DNA of 64,000 bases from Aplectana chamaeleonis (GCA_029168955.1 JAPDOI010000874.1:124001-188000), one strand, 5' to 3'. Positions 46,545-58,273 are shown, counted from the stretch's first letter. Translations and numbers: made by a program. The notes: a model not told the origin generated them from the sequence alone.

Positions 46545-47625
46545 GGTAGTGTTTAGAGTGTCAAACGCATCTGCGAAAACGACTAGTATCTTTAGTATCT
46601 CTTCTGGTTCAATAGTAAAACTGCGCAGTATCCCGCTCCGAGCTGCGTGTTCCGAAAAGTTATGAGCAATTTTCAAGCATCGCGGAAAGGCAAGGGCCAT
46701 GTTCACCCACCCATCAAGCATTTTTTGGAGTTTCAAAACATTTTCTCAATTTTAGCTCAAAACTTGTATGTAGAGGTAATCTAGAGTGGTGAACACGAAT
46801 CTGGGGTCGATTTGTCGAAATTTTGAGGTTTACTGTAGGTTACGGTAGGTAACATGTCATTAAGGGGGCAATACCCACCTTACTAATTTGAAAATAGACA
46901 AACGGACGTTAAATTCGTACTCTCCACCCCGAATAACCCCCGTAAACAACTTTTGAGTAAAATCTGAGATTTTGTCCAAAGTACCAAAATCTACCGTAAT
47001 TTGCAAATAATCTATAAACGGACTCCGGATTCGGGTTCAGCACTCCAAATAACCCCCAGAGTTACAATTATAGCAATACCTACCGCAGCACTCCGAAAAT
47101 CTCGAAAGGGGGCGTTTTTCTGTCAAAAATTTCCCCGTTTGGGAAGCTTCGAACGAAATAAGTCGAAAACTTTGGAAAAGCGTCTAATAAACCAAGAAAT
47201 CGCGATCAGCGCCCCAAAAAAACCCTTGGGAGAATTTAAAGTCAAATCTGGAACATTTTTCTGAAACTCTTCCAGAGCCCTCTAATCTGTATAATTAAAC
47301 GCCCAACCGAAAACCCTACAAGTGTAAAACGCTGTCACTCCGGACAAAGTATGGAAAATGTGCCTTCACCCAAATTTTGCTCAAGGGGTAGTTTTGGGCG
47401 CTGAACACATTTATAAGGTCCGTTTTCGAATTTTCCGAAGACTTATGCCCTTTTTGGAAGGTACAAAAGGCACAAAAAACGACTTTTTTTAAACCTGTAA
47501 CTTCTTGGAACCTGCAGCTCGGGGCTGGATACTGCGCAGTTTTACTACTGAGCCACAAGAGATACTAACGGTACCAGTCGTTTTCGCGGACGCGTTTGAC
47601 ACTCTAAACACTTCCCTTGTAAGTG
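46545..47625. mobile_element. element with 110-bp terminal inverted repeats
   Basis: 46549-46660 (gtgtttagagtgtcaaacgc ... actgcgcagtatcccgctcc) and 47510-47612 are about 90 percent identical inverses. The 850-base middle contains gaggtttactgtaggttacg and caaataacccc words. A similar left part is at 63700-64000. Confidence 0.68.
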
Positions 47626-47928
47626 GACAAGGCTTGGAATCCATGGCACCAGAATTCATAGGGAGTGGACGGAGTTTTGTGTCAATGGGTAAGTGACTTT
47701 TCAAATACCGTAGAAATTGGGATGAATCTCCGGGCTGAAGCTAAAAGTCGGCTTTAGGAGTAATGCACTGACAATTGCAGAATGTGGGCGGGGCTTCAGG
47801 GGCATCATTTAGTAGGTCATGAAGTGGGCGGAGCTTCAAGTCAGTGCGCAAGTGCGTGTGAGGCTACAGGAGCGGTGTCCGGAAAAGTGGACAGGCTTTA
47901 GAGTCATCACGTAAAATGCAACGAAGAG

Positions 47929-48211
47929 TACTGTGCTTTCCTAGGCCGAATTCCGGTCCGCAATTGCGTCTCGACACGCTTTGCGGCCGCACGCGCTCGA
48001 GTCAGTCGGGTTTCCAACACCAAAGTAGACTCGATGTGGTTTTTTAATGCAATTTTCTCTAATTTCACTAAGTTTCCAGTTTCCAAAACCCACCTAGAGT
48101 CAGCAGATCGGCGGCTGCGGCCCTGGAAGCTGTTCTGACTCGTGAGCGTGCGACCGCAAAGCGTGCCGAGACGCGATTGCGGACCGGAATCAGGCCCAGA
48201 TAAGCACAGTA
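47929..48211. mobile_element. TA-flanked foldback element family C, copy 2
   Basis: tactgtgctttcctaggccg at left, ggcccagataagcacagta at right; arms include gcgtctcgacacgctttgcg. Same size and middle as 60328-60598. Confidence 0.82.
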
Positions 48212-48968
48212 TTTGGAGCTTCGGGATTGATGTGTCGAACACGTATGAGGTTTGAGGATTAGTGCAGTGGATAGGGTTTCATGTTTATAACCAAAAAATG
48301 AAGAAAAATGGACGGAGCTACAGGATCATTACAAAAAAAACGAATGAGCTGTAGGTACATGGCCATCTAATTAGCTTCCGCAAAGAATTCTAGGAAATTA
48401 GCTCAAGTTCATACACATTTTCTCGCGTTCAGTGTCTCGTTTCACTCAGTTTTTTTTTCTAATTTTATTAGGTGTATGTAACGTCTTGAGGAATATGTAC
48501 CAAAAATCACGTGGATCTTCACTTATAACAACTCACAAGTAGATTTACCTACACATTTGTGAAAAATGGTGAGCCCAAAGAACCTGAGCATAGCTCACGA
48601 CGCACACAAAGTTTGTGTGGCCAGTGCTTACGGAAATGGCCATGACTGCCGTGAGCCCACGAGCCGTTACATCCAAGTGTGCACCGTTGTAGTCACAAAT
48701 TTAGATGAACACAATCAGCAATTTTGATATACAAAGAGGGGTCGGAAACACCATATGACCCTCAGATTTTTGTAACCATGCTTCTTTAGTCAGGACAATG
48801 GGTACGAAACTGGGCATGATCAATGTAAACCGGCCGCTTCCGAAAGAACGGTACAAATTTTTCGATTTTTTGAAATATCATATGAAAACAAATAACTTGA
48901 AAAAAATCACAGAATAATACATACACGTGCACGTGTTATTGTTATCATAACATGATGATTATTATTAT

Positions 48969-48999
<31 letters not shown>

Positions 49000-49790
49000 A
49001 TCAGAATGCTCGGAAAATGCTTATATTTTTTCGCATAACTTTATATTCCTCAATTTTTATACGTTCTATGAATTCAGAAAGACCCATCAGATGTAATCTA
49101 AAGGATAGAGATCGCAATAGCGTTACCCGTAAGCCACGCCCACTTTTGTAACAGTAGGTGGCAGTTTTTCAGCTTTCACTTGCCGGAGACAGACGTGAGA
49201 TTCAACACCTACTAAAACATATGCCGAGAAAGGATCCCCCATGTGCAATCTGCGAGTTAGAGTGCGCGAAAACGCTCAAAATCAGCCACGCCCAATTTTG
49301 TACCTAACCAAATGTGATTTCATTAAATAAATACAATCGTGAATTTCGACCCTGCATAGAAACATGTGATGAAGGTGATTTGTCAAAAATAAATCTGCAA
49401 ATTGGCGTTGCCACGCGCACTCTGTAACTACCGGATAGAATTCTCGAACGACTGATTGATTCTATACTTAAATGCAATTCACTTCAAAGTCTTCACTTTA
49501 TTCATGTCCCCTACATGGGAGGTTTTCCTCCAACGAGGTTTAGTCGTGATTAGCCGTGACGCGACCGCACGCCTCCAGAGTAACATACGAAGTTTTCTAC
49601 GGCAAATGGATGCTGGATTTTCCCAAAAAAAAATCGTACACACATACGAAAATTGCCAGATGCAGCACAACACAGCATTTTCAAAACCCTCATGAAATCA
49701 ATAAAATCAGATCAAATCCAATAACATTCGTATAGATTTCGCAGAAAGCCGCATTCCGAAACCACATCAAAAAGGTCTGGACGCCGGCCG
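48212..49790. other. unassigned, repeat-poor interval
   Basis: Contains only an ATT microsatellite (48956-49002). Two opposed open frames at 49456-49695 have no splice support. Otherwise I see nothing. Confidence 0.4.
48956..49002. repeat. (ATT)n microsatellite
   Basis: gattattattattaatatta type trinucleotide run of about 15 units with two interruptions. Confidence 0.9.
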
Positions 49791-50176
49791 GCTGGTGTAA
49801 GTTTAATCACATGGGTGGGGGAGACAACAGGTTATTTTAATTGATCCCCCCACACAAGGATACAAAGACAACAATTCGCTGGACTGATTAGCCCTCAGTT
49901 TAGTCCAGAAATTGCTTTCCCTAATTGCCGCACTAGACGAAACCGGTTCGGCAATCAGCACTCAGGCGGAGGCAAAGTTGTCCCTCCCTACCCAAATGGG
50001 ATTCTCTTGAAGTAAACAGCACATTAAGAGGCACCACCGCATTAGAAGAGAGTTGGCAAGTTATTTGTAGTGGGAAGAGTAGAAAAATAGTAAATGGGTC
50101 AAAAAACAGAAGAGCAGTAGACTAAAACAAATCATCCTTAGAGGGAAAATGATTGAAATCACGATAAATCAGTATA

Positions 50177-50356
50177 TTAGCCAATAGTAGGGTCAATCAG
50201 ATCCTTGTCTCGGACATCGACAGAGCCATCATCCATCTCTGGATTAGGGTAAGCCATGTGGTAACTAGCAATGCGCGCGTCGAGTGTGTGGGGTGGCCCC
50301 GTCACCGTTAGAAAACGATCGATATAGCTCACTGCTGATTTTCCCATGACCATCAT
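50177..50356 (-). CDS. 59-residue ORF or terminal exon
   Basis: Minus strand, ATG at 50356 (a second ATG follows directly), stop TAA at 50177-50179. The C-terminal half reads PPHTLDARIASYHMAYPNPE then an acidic DDGSVDVRDKDLIDPTIG; composition and codon use look coding and the region is not repetitive. The DNA upstream on this strand is purine-rich, so a normal acceptor is not evident and the frame is closed by TGA just before the ATG. It may be an intact small gene or a 3' exon joined through the weak aaaatcag site. No family recognised. Confidence 0.42.
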   Translation of the reverse strand: MMVMGKSAVSYIDRFLTVTGPPHTLDARIASYHMAYPNPEMDDGSVDVRDKDLIDPTIG

Positions 50357-50546
50357 TCATCCATTTAGTCTTTCTGACCTCTCTTTTTTCGTTCTTTCTC
50401 CTCAATTCTCTTTTTCGATCTCATCGATTTTCGTATAATAATCATTTACGCATTGGGCGTTTTTGGACATTTTTTCTCCATGGTACGTTTTAGATAGAAT
50501 TGTTTAATATTTCCAAGACTCACACCCGAACAACTAGAAAACTCAC

Positions 50547-50627
50547 CAGATGAACCTCTTCCAGAAAAGAAAGGAATATGAGGATAATAGGAAAATGAAG
50601 AAGCAGAAATGCGAAAATGTTGACCAT
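50547..50627 (-). CDS. possible signal-peptide or membrane-anchor exon
   Basis: ATG at 50627, then MVNIFAFLLLHFPIILIFLS and FLEEVHL, donor CTG|GTGAGT at 50547. The hydrophobic run suits a signal peptide or anchor. It is 190 bases upstream of the 59-residue ORF on the same strand, but I could not find a phase-compatible junction between them. Confidence 0.3.
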
Positions 50628-50914
50628 GCACAAATCAGCTATGTAAACCAGATATCGATCGTTTTTATCCGTAGCGCGGCCACTCGACACGCATGCTTCT
50701 AGATGCGACGCGGTTACCCCACTCCACTTGGCGATTGGAATTTTCTAGAAATATCGATGAGTTTTGCGCTCCCACTTCAAAATTCTCCAGAAAATACGCG
50801 ACTGAAGATTCTCAACGAAATTTTGTAAAATTTTTGAATTTTCAACTCTACTTGCAAGCCTAAGAAAGTGATTTCCACTTTCGGCCCAAAAGCCATGCCG
50901 ACTGTATGTGTAAA

Positions 50915-51320
50915 ACAGAAACAAAAGGAAAAAGAAATAACAAAAAGAGGAGAGGGAAAACAAAAGAGCAGCGGAAGAAAAAAAAAGAAGAAAAAAGGAG
51001 AAGTAAGGGGAAAATGAATAGAGAAGGGGAAAAAGGAAGGAACTTAAAGGAAGAGAGAAAGAGGAAAAACAAAGAAGAAAGGAAAGAAAAAGAGGGAAGA
51101 AGGGGAAATAAGGGAAAGGTGCAATGAGGAGGGAAGGAAAAAGGCAAAAAGGTATTGCCATCTAAGAGAAAAAAGAATAAAATGGGAAAAGAGGAGGAAA
51201 CAGAAAGAAAGGAAAATAAATGATCGAAGTTATAAAGAGAATAAGAAAAATGAAGAAGTAGAGGAAGAAAGAAAAGGAGGAAAGTTGAGGAAGTAAAGAA
51301 AATGTGAAATGAGAAGTGGA
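50915..51320. repeat. polypurine tract (plus strand)
   Basis: About 400 bases of A/G only with rare interruptions (ggaaagaa units); long F/L/S frames on the minus strand are artefacts. Confidence 0.82.
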
Positions 51321-51359
51321 AAGAAAGCAAGGCATCTCCGTAGCTAGGTGTTGCCAACT

Positions 51360-52085
51360 AACAAGGGACCACTTCGAACATAGAATGGAGTTTTGAAAAA
51401 AAAATGTATGCTCACATAGATCGTAGTTCGAAATTGTTAAAGAAAGCAGAACAAATTATTACTAAATTTTCGAAAATCGCAAAAAATTAATTGCATAATA
51501 ATAATAACATTCGTGCAAAACATTTTCATGTTAAAAGTGCCTACTGATTTCATTTCAAACAGGGCGTTTTCCAGACCGAAAATTACGTTGAATAAGAGTA
51601 ATTTTCTCAATTTTTGCGATTCACTATGTCACGAAACTAGGAAAACTACAACTAGATCAATAGAAGTATCATATACAGGAACAGATGCTCCAATTTCTTC
51701 GAAAACACCCGAATAATAGAGCAACCGAAGTGAGAAAACGGCTGCAAATCGGGTCGGGGTGGTATGGAGAGGCGCTGCTGAGCTGTGAGAGGCCGGCGCA
51801 GCTCGCCGCCCCGATGTAATTATGGACGAATGTGTATGTGTGGCGCTCCGGGGACGGGGCAAATTACGGCATCGATCGATTGCTAAGAGGCAATTAAGGA
51901 CGGATACGTAGAGTAATTGAAGCCATTGAAGTCGGTGATTAGTGGGTTAGACACTAATAACCCTCTCTTGGACAAGTAAACACGCATCGCCTCAGGCAAT
52001 ACCCGCAAATGTCTACAAAGCGCCTAATGTCTGCACAATGTCTACCATGGGTGGCTGACCTGAAAGAACTCATTTTCATAGAACT
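51360..52085. other. non-repetitive, possibly regulatory interval
   Basis: 51720-51960 is GC-rich among AT-rich flanks (ggcgctgctgagctgtgaga, gtaattatggacgaatg, gcatcgatcgattgc) and free of the window's repeat families. It may be promoter or conserved non-coding DNA; no exon is supported. Confidence 0.3.
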
Positions 52086-52089
52086 TTTG

Positions 52090-52640
52090 TTGAATAAAGG
52101 AAAAAAAAGGAGAACAACTTCTCCTCCTTTTCACTTCCTTCTAGTCTCCTCCTTTTCTTTCTCCAGCTTTTTCCTCATTTCTTCTCAACTTCTTGTTTTC
52201 CTTTTATAGTTATGAATGTTTCTTGCTTTCTCTACATCTTATCCTTATTTATTTATTTATTTGATATTTGAACATCACGCGTATCCAAAACAGTTCGATC
52301 AGCTGGACTATGAGAACAAAATCCGACACCATAACATTCAAAAATGGGTGAATCACGAAGACCTTGGAAACATTTTCTCTTGTTCTGCTCCAATTTCTGC
52401 TCTCCTTCTTTTCTAGTTTCCTTTTTCTAGCTCTATTTTCCTTCTATTTTCTCCCTAATTTTTCATCTTCAATCTTCATTTGCCTTTACCTTGCTTCCTC
52501 TCTATCTCTTCTCTAGTTATCTTTCCATATTCTTCTTCTTCAGTTTCTTCTTTTTCCTTCGCAGTTTTCCACACTTTTTCATTTCCTCCCTTGTGTTCTT
52601 TTTTATCAAGTGTCTTTTTCATAAATTTACCCTTATCATT
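52090..52640. repeat. pyrimidine-rich tract with interruption
   Basis: ctcctccttttcacttcctt-type DNA, interrupted by about 110 bases of ordinary sequence at 52255-52370. Confidence 0.65.
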
Positions 52641-52869
52641 GTATATGTTTATAATAGAAGTCTAAATATTCAATGATGAGGGGATTCTCTGGGATATTGT
52701 CCCTGATGTAAGAGCTCTCGGAGGATGATCCCGTTCTTGAAAACGCAATATTCGAAAGAAAAATTACTAAAAATATGGATGACAAATGCAATAATCAGAT
52801 AAATGTATGCGTGTATATAATATTTTATTCAATAATTATAGTAGGCGGTAGTGTCGTGGGTAGGCTGCG

Positions 52870-52941
52870 GTCTCGGTAGTGTAATGGTAACAATCTCGCA
52901 CGGGAAGTGATGCGATGCGGGTTCGATTTCTGCCTGACACC
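52870..52941 (+). tRNA. degenerate tRNA-like sequence
   Basis: A-box-like ggtagtgtaatggt and B-box-like gggttcgatttc at tRNA spacing. A cloverleaf can be drawn: acceptor 6 of 7 pairs, D stem 3, anticodon stem 4 of 5, T stem 5 (two G-U). The anticodon loop would be acggggaa-like (acgggaa) without the usual U33, giving GGG, which eukaryotes do not normally use. Best read as a tRNA pseudogene or tRNA-derived element. A foldback element starts at the next base. Confidence 0.4.
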
Positions 52942-53173
52942 TACAGGCCATAAAACGGCCAAATTCTCACCGTCGACTGCGTACCACGCGCTGCGCGACC
53001 GCACGCGCGTCGGAAGCAGACGAGTTTTGGCCGCCGCGCAACGTTTCGGCCGCCGCGCGGCGGCCGAAACTCGTCGCGCGGCGGCCGAAACTCGTCTGCT
53101 TCCGACGTGCGTGCGGTTGCGCAGCGCGTGGTACGCAATCGACGGTGAGAATTTGGCCGTTTTATGGCCTGTA
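52942..53173. mobile_element. CAGGCC foldback element, complete
   Basis: TA-caggccataaaacggccaa at left; the exact inverse with TA at right. Arms run about 110 bases with 90-95 percent identity and meet in cggccgccgcgcggcggccg. Partial copy at 26762-26880. Confidence 0.88.
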
Positions 53174-53309
53174 TGTTTTTCGTTCAACTCAGCTACCTTG
53201 TGATATCTGTGATCGTATGCCACGCGATAAAAAGGCGTTATATATTCAAAAAAAAAATCAAAAAATATAGCCTCATATACTTTTACTCAACATCACACAG
53301 GGTTTTGGC

Positions 53310-53731
53310 CTGAGAGTTTTCTGAGAGTTCTGGCAGAGAAATAGCCGCACAACAGCCGTGAAATGCTTGCTTGCCGCGATATAGCCGAGAAATAGCCGCT
53401 AAAAATGGTCGCCGCGAAATAGCCGAGACATAATGCTCTCCAGATAGGTATACGGCGCATCCCAAAGGCATGATTCCGATGTTAACACCTTCCTCGGTTT
53501 AGTGACCCAAATTTGAGGTATTTGGACCTCGCTCAGCGTCTGGAAGTCCCGCCCAACCACTGGCGACCCCGGCGAGCCGACGATAACTGCGCCTTGGCAA
53601 CTTTCGATTACTTTCCCTTAATTCTCGGTTATTTCTCGGCTACTTCTTGTCCGTATTGTGGAACGCCAAGAAATAGCCGCGAAATAGCCCACAAGGAGCC
53701 GCTGCGGACATTTCTCGGCCAAAACTCTCAG
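53310..53731. mobile_element. foldback element with GAAATAGCC subrepeats, copy 2
   Basis: ctgagagttttctgagagtt at left, ggccaaaactctcag at right; internal gagaaatagccgc units as in copy 1 (15495-16010). Confidence 0.78.
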
Positions 53732-53739
53732 ATAACAGC

Positions 53740-55700
53740 CCGTTGTCCCAGACCGCGAAGAAGCTACATAAAAGTCCCCCTCCCCCATTTGGTAAACAAA
53801 ATTTTTGGGAAGCGTCGAAAACTTCCACGTTCCCTCCCTACAAGATTTTTTGCACAAACCTGGAATTGAAAATTTTTTTTAATTTATTTTATTTTGTAAT
53901 TAATACTATACTGCTTACCCCAGTGACGAGGTCTCAGCGAACTTGTTTCAATTTTAGCCAAGAATTTTACGCCCCTCCAACGAACTCCCGATTTTTTAAA
54001 AACATTTTCGTCCCCCCACGTCGTCCCGCCGGACAGCAACCGCTTGACCATAAAATCGAATGATTCAAACAATCATATCTCCTAAGTGCCTTTATCATTG
54101 GAGAGGCTCGGGGTTGTTCGTTATATGAATTGTCGGAATTTTGAGCCGAAACCATTCATATCCACCTAGTAATTGAGCATAATGATTTATTGTTGTTAAC
54201 AAACCCATATTTCTAACTAAACAATAATTCTTCAGTTTAATTGTTAGACATAAACAATAACGATGAACGATTCTTACTTCCATGATACTGCAATATCGTT
54301 ATCAAAATCGTGAATTGGTCATATCGAATATGTAATCAAATGCATAAACAACTGAAATTCAAAAGTGATTACAGTATAAATTATAGTATTTTAGTTCTTG
54401 AAAATATGATTACGAATCCGTTTTTCAATATTTCGTCTCAATACTTTCGATATTTTTTACTTTCTCTGAATCCTCTCTCAATAATCTGGATTATTTTCAG
54501 TAATTTTTGTCAATTTTTTAAACTGTCCTCTCTCCACTTGCTAAATCAATTCGAATTTCCAACACTTTTTTTCTCTTTTCTCAAGTTCATCATTTATTTG
54601 TTAATGGAACCAAATTGTTACGTTAATTTGTCTCGTTCTTTTCAAATTTTGAAAAAAAAAACACGTAGACAAATAAAAAATTTCAAAAATTCAAAAAACG
54701 ACCAAATTTGGACAACAATACAATTCGAGATTTCCGCGAAAGATTATTCGATTCATTCATTAATTGAAATACTAGCGTAGACTGTTCCTATTTTGTGGTT
54801 TGATTAATATGGAAAGTTGAATTGTTCGATTTTCAGGTGTATCCATTTACTAGAAAAAAAAACTGGATTTGACGATTCTGAAAAATTGGTTCTATCAGAA
54901 AATTCAGAAGGCTTGACTCGAAAAAAAAGTAAGTCCGCAGTTTTCAGAACGAGTGACGTGAAAAATTAGCCCACCGGTATATTTTAAACTGGCAAAAAAT
55001 ATTCGTGATGAGGAATCCGCAAAAAAAATTCTTCTTGCGCTTTTAGAACCTTATGACCTACCAGAGCAATGAGAAATTACATTTGAGAAATTATAGAAGT
55101 AAACTGAACTTGAAATTGAATTCGAAAAAATTTAAAAATAAAATAATGAAAACTGTTCAAAAAAGTGATACTTGAGTCAGAGGCTACGGAATGTCGAAAC
55201 CACCGAAACAGGATAGAATTCAAATTCGATTAAGGAATCGACCATTCATTAATCCCAAAACTGTGCCGAATCCCACGAGGGAGTTGGGGGTGCTAAAGTA
55301 GAAAAACAGAAAAAGTGCACCTTTTGCCTTCGTAGATGGGAGATTGAAGCGGTGGTGGTGGACCAATTAAGGTCACATGAACCCCAATGACGACGGGCGG
55401 GTTCTAATTAGTCTGGGAGGCCGATTGACATTAATTTAATCACTCTGTGTGCGGAATTAGCCGAACAGATTCAGGCAGGAAGTACAGGAAAGTATTAATT
55501 TCGAGGTTTCGCAACGATTCAACCTTTCAGTCTGAAGTGGATGTTAAATTCATATGCCGCGTTTGGAATAACACTGATAAGCAGGAAAGTAGAGTGTTTT
55601 AGCTGGAGACCAAATTTCTAGGATTTTTTAAGGAAAAAATGCCGTAATACCCCGCTCTAAAAATCTCGCCTAAAATTTGAAGAGAAACTAATTTCTTTTT
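53740..55700. other. AT-rich interval with one long unsupported ORF and a non-repetitive patch
   Basis: A 156-codon plus-strand frame (54310-54780) is Phe/Ile/Asn/Lys-rich and ends without splice or family support. 55300-55460 (aattaaggtcacatgaaccc, ggttctaattagtctggg) is less AT-rich, contains TAATTAG-type homeodomain-like words and may be regulatory. Confidence 0.35.
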
Positions 55701-55706
55701 CAATTA

Positions 55707-56404
55707 TTAGGTTGAAGCAAAAGTTTCCCGCCACTTGACTTTGAGACGATTTTTAAACCTTTCAGCGTTTGCTCTTCGGCCAAGTGCGATATACCGATTG
55801 GAAGCATAATTTCTTTTCTATCTAACCCTGCCTTCCACATAGACCATAGCCTGCTCTTCTGCGAGTTATATGCTATCATTCAGTGGTCATCCTCAGTGCT
55901 GAACATCATTGAGTGCTTCTATTTATTTTGAGGCAAACCACCAAACCTGCCAGAGTAGACAAGAAAGTTGAACCACTTTATGGCTAGATGATAGCGTTTG
56001 CAGGAAATTTTCGATGGAACGTAATTATTTATCTTTTGCGGATTTTGTGATTTTGCGCATTCGGTCTTTTCTGGCTTATCCGGGAAATTTCGGCTTCAAA
56101 GCTTCGAAATTAGGTATAATGGTCAAGTCCTCACTGAATAGTTTTTTTTCGTCAATTATTTGTCAGTTTTTTGTTTGAAAACTCGAGTTTAGTTATTTTT
56201 ATAGATTTTCGCAAAAACGGTCGAAAATTGACGAAAAAAACATTTCCAATGGGGACATTATACTTAAATTTGGAGCCTTAAGGACGAAACTTTTCGGATA
56301 TGCTAGAAAACACCGATTGCAAAATCACAAAGTCCACCAAAAATCAATATTTATGCTCCGTCGAAACGTTCCGCAAACGCCATCGCCTAGTTCTAAGGGG
56401 CTGA
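55707..56404. mobile_element. TTAGGTTGAA foldback element family H, copy 1
   Basis: TA-ttaggttgaagcaaaagttt at the left. Arms include ggccaagtgcgatataccga and, around the centre, aattaggtataatggtcaag inverted as cattatacttaaattt. The right terminus is missing. Confidence 0.72.
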
Positions 56405-56532
56405 ATAGAGTGCCGTCGCGGCGGGGCGCGATCTAATGATCGACTTCTGTATTTATAGATCGCCGCGATGCATCAATACGGCAGCCCGCCATTAGGTCGC
56501 GCCACTCCGCGATGGCTATCTGCTCAGCCACT

Positions 56533-56672
56533 TAGGCGTCGTTTATACTTCCGCCACCGAGAGGCGCGGCGAAGTGCAATCGTACAATATCGATCGTGCC
56601 GCGCCGCATGATCAATATTACAGAAATGCACTGTGCCGCGCCGCTCGGCTGCGGGAGTATAAACGACACTTA
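56533..56672. mobile_element. small MITE with CGTTTATACT ends
   Basis: aggcgtcgtttatacttccg at left, cgggagtataaacgacact at right, with gccgcgccg words inside. 56406-56520 nearby (gcgatctaatgatcgacttc / cgccattaggtcgcgcc) looks like another decayed foldback. Confidence 0.65.
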
Positions 56673-57134
56673 ATGGAGGAGTATCAATCATGCGGCGCCG
56701 CACGATCGATTTCCCTTAATTGCATGCTGTCGCGCCTTTCAGCGGCGGGAGTCTATTCGGGGGTGTCAGCAAAGGTCATGAGCGGGGTCCACAAAATTTT
56801 TTGACTCGATTATCCTCAAAGTTGGTATCTTTCACTCGTTTTTGACGCTTCTTACGAAGTAAGCGTTCTAATTGGAGCCAAACGACTCTAGTAACGTAGT
56901 TATCTCAGCAACTTCTTCGGGCGTGTCTGTAGTTGGAGCTCAGTATTTGACAGCTGAATACATTCAATGAGACCGTCCATAATTGCTGCGCAACAGGGAA
57001 ATGATTATATTCGATACGGTTCTGCCAGAACGCTAATGCCGCTGTACACGTTAGAAAATAATAAATAAGACCGTATTCGAGCGATTCTTAAAGGCATCGT
57101 TCACGGTGGATTTCGTTTCCGAGTTTTCCATATA

Positions 57135-57664
57135 TTAGGTTGTCCGATAAGTTCTTGCCGTTTTTTTTTAAATTAAAAAATTAGCGATCGAAATGAAATT
57201 TTTTGGTACAATGTTTTGTGTTATTCGAAAGAGAATTTTTCGCTCTACAAGAAAGTCTATTTGATTTTTTTGTTTCGATCAGTTTTTGTTAATTTTTAGA
57301 GCATTTAAATGGAGTGTCAAGTCGACAAAAACGAGCATTTTCGACACCATCTACTTTTTGCGTTTAACCGAGGTGCCAAAGCCACGGAAGCTGCTAGAGA
57401 GATTTGTGCCGTATACGGAGAGGGTGCTATAGCTGAAAGAACTGCTCGATATTGGTTTGCGAAGAATTTAATTTAAAAATTTAAATTTAAATTAAATTTA
57501 AAAAATTAATTTTAAAAACTTAAAAAAATTAAAAATATATTAAATTAATATTATATTATATTATATTATATTACATTATTACATTACATTATATTATTAT
57601 ATTATATTACAACTATATTACGAAAAATTTAAAAAAAACGGCAAGAACTTATCGGACAACCTGA
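57135..57664 (+). mobile_element. internally deleted mariner element
   Basis: Terminal inverted repeats ttaggttgtccgataagttc + ttgccg and cggcaagaacttatcggaca + acctga, flanked by TA (57133-57134, 57665-57666). The transposase ORF survives only at its 5' end; the rest is replaced by an A/T repeat (57476-57615), so the catalytic D,D,D part is gone. Confidence 0.93.
57309..57476 (+). pseudogene. mariner transposase N-terminus (HTH), truncated
   Basis: ATG at 57309, TAA at 57474-57476, 55 codons. HFRHHLLFAFNRGAKATEAA then a GEGAIAERTARYWFAK stretch is the first helix-turn-helix of mariner/SETMAR-type transposases, which binds the terminal repeats. A full protein is about 345 residues; everything after the first DNA-binding motif, including the linker and the three catalytic acidic residues, is missing. 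If expressed it could at most bind element ends. Confidence 0.92.
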
Positions 57665-58151
57665 TATAATGAGAGCTATAGTCCCCTATATAACAGCTAC
57701 GTTGAAAAAATCGCAGAAAATCCACTTAAGCCTCTTTTTTAGACCCAAAATATATCCATCGGCTTTCGAGAAAGAAGAGTCGATCGTTAGAGATCGGTAT
57801 TGTGACCGACGATCTTACGATCAAATGGAGTTTATCTTTATTTCAAGTGATTTGTTGAGTAGAAAAGTAATTCTTCACTTGATCTTTTGGTACATTCCAT
57901 CAACTTTCACTCAGTTGCACTGTATCGAATGTTGAAAATTTACTTATATGATGGCTGACAGCAAATTGTGTCAGATGACTGACGGAGGGCCGGCCTCTTT
58001 TGACGGAATTTGAGACATTCAACCTCAATCATCATCACAATAAGGCGTTTTCAACCGGACAAACTCTCCCTACGTTCTTAGGTGAGCCCAGAGAATCATT
58101 TGAACCGGAAAAACGGTGAGTGGTTTTCAGCGCGTACGATGCCTTTAATGG

Positions 58152-58273
58152 CCGGAATGGAGAGCTCCGCCCTGCCAATAGCGGCAAATCAAAGCAGGAA
58201 ATGCGTTGAAAGTGGTGATTTTAAGGTTTTGAATTCTATCACGGACGAGATTGAGAGTAGGAGACCACCATAG
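58152..58273 (+). CDS. possible short coding segment
   Basis: ATG at 58149-58151 region just right of a TTAA MITE end; reads AGMESSALPIAANQSRKCVE then GDFKVLNSITDEIESRRPP and TAG. Composition is coding-like, but no splice sites or family were found. Confidence 0.22.

Larger units (their letters stand above)
57088..58148. mobile_element. TTAA MITE family A, copy 2, carrying a mariner
   Basis: TTAA-aggcatcgttcacggtg at left; tcagcgcgtacgatgcct-TTAA at right. The right half matches the left half of copy 1 inverted (gagggccggcctcttttgac). A mariner element occupies 57135-57664. Confidence 0.82.

Noticed and set aside
50745..51357. Long Phe/Ser/Leu minus-strand frames
   Set aside because: Composition artefact of the polypurine tract.
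53743..54063. 106-codon plus-strand frame with basic residues
   Set aside because: No splice signals, no family, and an opposed frame is equally open.
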